From Paraburkholderia domus (GTDB taxonomy: Bacteria > Pseudomonadota > Gammaproteobacteria > Burkholderiales > Burkholderiaceae), in the NCBI RefSeq assembly GCF_905220705.1, contig NZ_CAJNAT010000030.1, positions 22,895-86,894 of the forward strand: a DNA stretch of 64,000 nucleotides. The letters are read 5' to 3'. Shown here piece by piece: positions 62,486 through 64,000 of this stretch (position 1 is its first letter; each line of letters begins with the position of its first letter). The notes beneath the pieces were generated by a model that saw only the letters and a program-made list of their open reading frames with translations, did not search any database and was not told where the DNA came from. The position numbers and the translations under genes were made by a program.

Positions 62486-63896
62486 CGAGGCCGCTTCGTT
62501 TGAGAAGACGCAGCAGCGCCGCGCCCGGCTCGCCGCTCTCGAGGTGGAGCGTGTGAACGCCGACGCGCGCGTGTTCCAGGTCGGTGTTGAACTGCGCCGT
62601 GAGGCTGGCTTCGATCCGGGCCAGATAGCCGTCGATACCCGTCGTGTCGGTGGCCGGCATCAGATTCACCAGCACGGATTGCTTCGCTGTCTGCACCGGC
62701 CACATGACGTCAAGCGAACGGCGCCGGCGTATCACGTGTTCGAACAGCGAATCACCCTCTTCATCACGCGGGAAGGCCAGCGCGACCAGCGAAGACGCCA
62801 CACCCGATTTTTGCTGCAGGCGCGTAAGGCGGCCCAGATCAAGCGCAAATTCGTACGGACAGTTCGGCACCTGATCAAGTATCCGCTGCACGAATGCCGA
62901 GTGCTCGACGCCGTCCGCGTAGTAGCCCAGCAGCACCAGCAACAATTGCAGGTTGTCGAAATTGAGCGACAGGAACGGCATCCGCTTGACGACCAGCAAC
63001 GCACGCAACTCGCCGTCCGCCGACACCAGCGGCGCGCAGACCAGGTACTGGCTGGCTGCCACAACAGTCTCTTCGTTCTTCAGATGCGCGACGCTCAACG
63101 TGTTCAGCGCATGCGTGACAAGCTCGTCGGCTGCGTCGAATTCGAACGCGTCGCCGATCCGCGCAATCGCCTCTGCGCCGAGCTTGCCGTTTCGCACGGG
63201 ATACAGCGCCGCCACTTCGATCTGGCACGCTTGCGCCACGAATTCGAGCAGACCGTTCGCGCCGGCCAACGGGGCGTCCTCGGCAGCCGCCGACGGTACC
63301 GTGAGTGCCGTATCCGTCGCAACCGACAGGCGGCGCAACTCGGTGATCGAATCGCGCAGCGTCGTCGGGCGTGACAGCAGATCTTTTTCGAGCCGTTCGT
63401 GGGACAGCCGCATCAGATAATGGCTGTTGGTCAACGCGACGAGACGGTCGTTCAGGTAATCGTTCAACGAGGATGCGCGCTCTGCCCGGCCGCCCCATGT
63501 ATCGCCGAAGTGCCCGGCGAGAATCGTCTCGATCAGACCGCCGGCAAAATACATCGCGGGAAACGGGCCGCCGCCGGGATAGAAAAGCGCCCACGCGCCC
63601 AGCATGAATGCGCCGGCCAGCAATCCGAGCAAGCTCCCATAGCGCAGACCCACCAACAATGGCATCAGCCACAGCCATGGGAAACCAGCGTGCAGCAACA
63701 GCGGATCTTCAGGATGGAGCCAGCGACTCACGGCCAGTACGACCAGCACGAGCACAACTGTTTCGACGACCGAGAACGGCCGCACCACCGCAGGCGCCAG
63801 ATAACGGCGCACGCGTCCGAGATTGCCGAACGGGTCCGCATGGCGCGGCTTCGATGCGCTTGAGGTGGATTCCACGGTGGTGGTATTCACGGCCAT
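62478..63896 (-). CDS. pelD: PelD, c-di-GMP receptor of Pel secretion
   Basis: A 472-residue protein with four hydrophobic segments (residues 40-130), a coiled segment, a GAF domain (about 205-330; ASQYLVCAPLVSADGELRAL) and a degenerate GGDEF domain. An inhibitory-site-like motif R393-S-L-D396 (RRRRSLDVMWPV) corresponds to the RxxD that binds c-di-GMP in Pseudomonas PelD, so Pel output here is probably c-di-GMP-gated. ATG 63896 sits directly on its AAGGAA; GTG 63890 has better spacing and may be the true start. Confidence 0.94.
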   Translation of the reverse strand: MAVNTTTVESTSSASKPRHADPFGNLGRVRRYLAPAVVRPFSVVETVVLVLVVLAVSRWLHPEDPLLLHAGFPWLWLMPLLVGLRYGSLLGLLAGAFMLGAWALFYPGGGPFPAMYFAGGLIETILAGHFGDTWGGRAERASSLNDYLNDRLVALTNSHYLMRLSHERLEKDLLSRPTTLRDSITELRRLSVATDTALTVPSAAAEDAPLAGANGLLEFVAQACQIEVAALYPVRNGKLGAEAIARIGDAFEFDAADELVTHALNTLSVAHLKNEETVVAASQYLVCAPLVSADGELRALLVVKRMPFLSLNFDNLQLLLVLLGYYADGVEHSAFVQRILDQVPNCPYEFALDLGRLTRLQQKSGVASSLVALAFPRDEEGDSLFEHVIRRRRSLDVMWPVQTAKQSVLVNLMPATDTTGIDGYLARIEASLTAQFNTDLEHARVGVHTLHLESGEPGAALLRLLKRSGLDV

Positions 63897-63904
63897 TTCC
63901 TTTA

Positions 63905-64000
63905 TTACTTGTCGGGTTGCGGGTTGCGCCCCGCCTTCTGGGCGCCAGCCGCCACGCGGGGGATGAGCGTAAAGACCGGCTTACTGACGTGCTTACTGTC
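63905..64000 (-). CDS. C-terminal end of an upstream pel-operon gene
   Basis: The last 31 codons and TAA (63905-63907) of a gene that continues beyond the right edge, ending SKPVFTLIPRVAAGAQKAG-RNPQPDK. It stops 8 bp before pelD, so it belongs to the same operon. By order it may be pelC or pelB; 31 residues are too few to tell. Confidence 0.7.
   Translation of the reverse strand, partial: DSKHVSKPVFTLIPRVAAGAQKAGRNPQPDK

Overview
The window looks like a chromosomal segment of a Burkholderiaceae bacterium, most likely Paraburkholderia or a close relative. The grounds are the high G+C of most genes, the density of LysR regulators, MFS/APC/NCS transporters and DUF4148-like small secreted proteins, and genus-typical palindromic intergenic repeats. 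No rRNA, tRNA, integrase, transposase or CRISPR array was seen.

Region 1 (1-2206): a LysR gene cut by the left edge, divergent from an SDR-family NAD(P)-dependent oxidoreductase, with a palindromic LysR-type operator between them, and a small two-helix membrane protein.

Region 2 (2271-22710, all on the minus strand, transcribed right to left) is the centrepiece. It is a complete extracellular contractile injection system (eCIS) of the Photorhabdus virulence cassette / antifeeding prophage type, with genes in canonical order. These are tube (pvc1), three sheaths (pvc2-4), second tube (pvc5), pvc6, LysM hub (pvc7), VgrG-like spike (pvc8), gp25 (pvc9), spike tip (pvc10), two large baseplate proteins (pvc11, pvc12), a collar-domain fibre with 45-bp repeats (pvc13), tape measure (pvc14), AAA+ ATPase (pvc15) and tube terminator (pvc16). 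The last gene encodes a protein whose sequence matches the catalytic core of CyaA/ExoY/edema-factor nucleotidyl cyclases, including both lysines, the D-x-D metal site and the H-G...N segment. I infer that it is the payload: a particle delivering a cyclic-nucleotide-producing toxin. The block is visibly richer in A+T than its flanks.

Region 3 (23199-32738): an APC permease, a nitrilase-family amidohydrolase and a divergent LuxR regulator separated by a cluster of palindromic repeats; a DUF899 protein; an ArsR/SRPBCC pair with a strong, probably leaderless, self-overlapping promoter-operator; an NCS2 purine permease with a clear terminator; and a PRC-barrel lipoprotein overlapping an MFS exporter. 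Between two convergent transporter genes lies a 0.7-kb inverted-repeat element (32803-33484).

Region 4 (33489-47461): an MHS-family transporter, an M20 amidohydrolase and divergent LysR gene, a TPR/ATP-grasp protein, a lipoprotein, an apparent amine or nitrogen-compound catabolic cluster (aldehyde dehydrogenase, cupin, FAD oxidoreductase, NCS1 permease, LysR), and a type II NADH dehydrogenase.

Region 5 (47536-53309): a heavy-metal-type two-component system with three ATGAC-N6-(G/A)TCAT boxes around it, a carbonic anhydrase pseudogene, and the divergent argP/argO regulator-exporter pair.

Region 6 (53373-64000, minus strand): the distal part of a Pel exopolysaccharide operon: pelD, pelE, pelF, pelG, two GH114-family (polygalactosaminidase-like) genes, galE and glmS. 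GlmS and GalE can make the UDP-GlcNAc/UDP-GalNAc precursors, PelF polymerises, PelD/E/G form the membrane complex, and the GH114 proteins are candidate Pel hydrolases. The upstream pel genes lie beyond the right edge.
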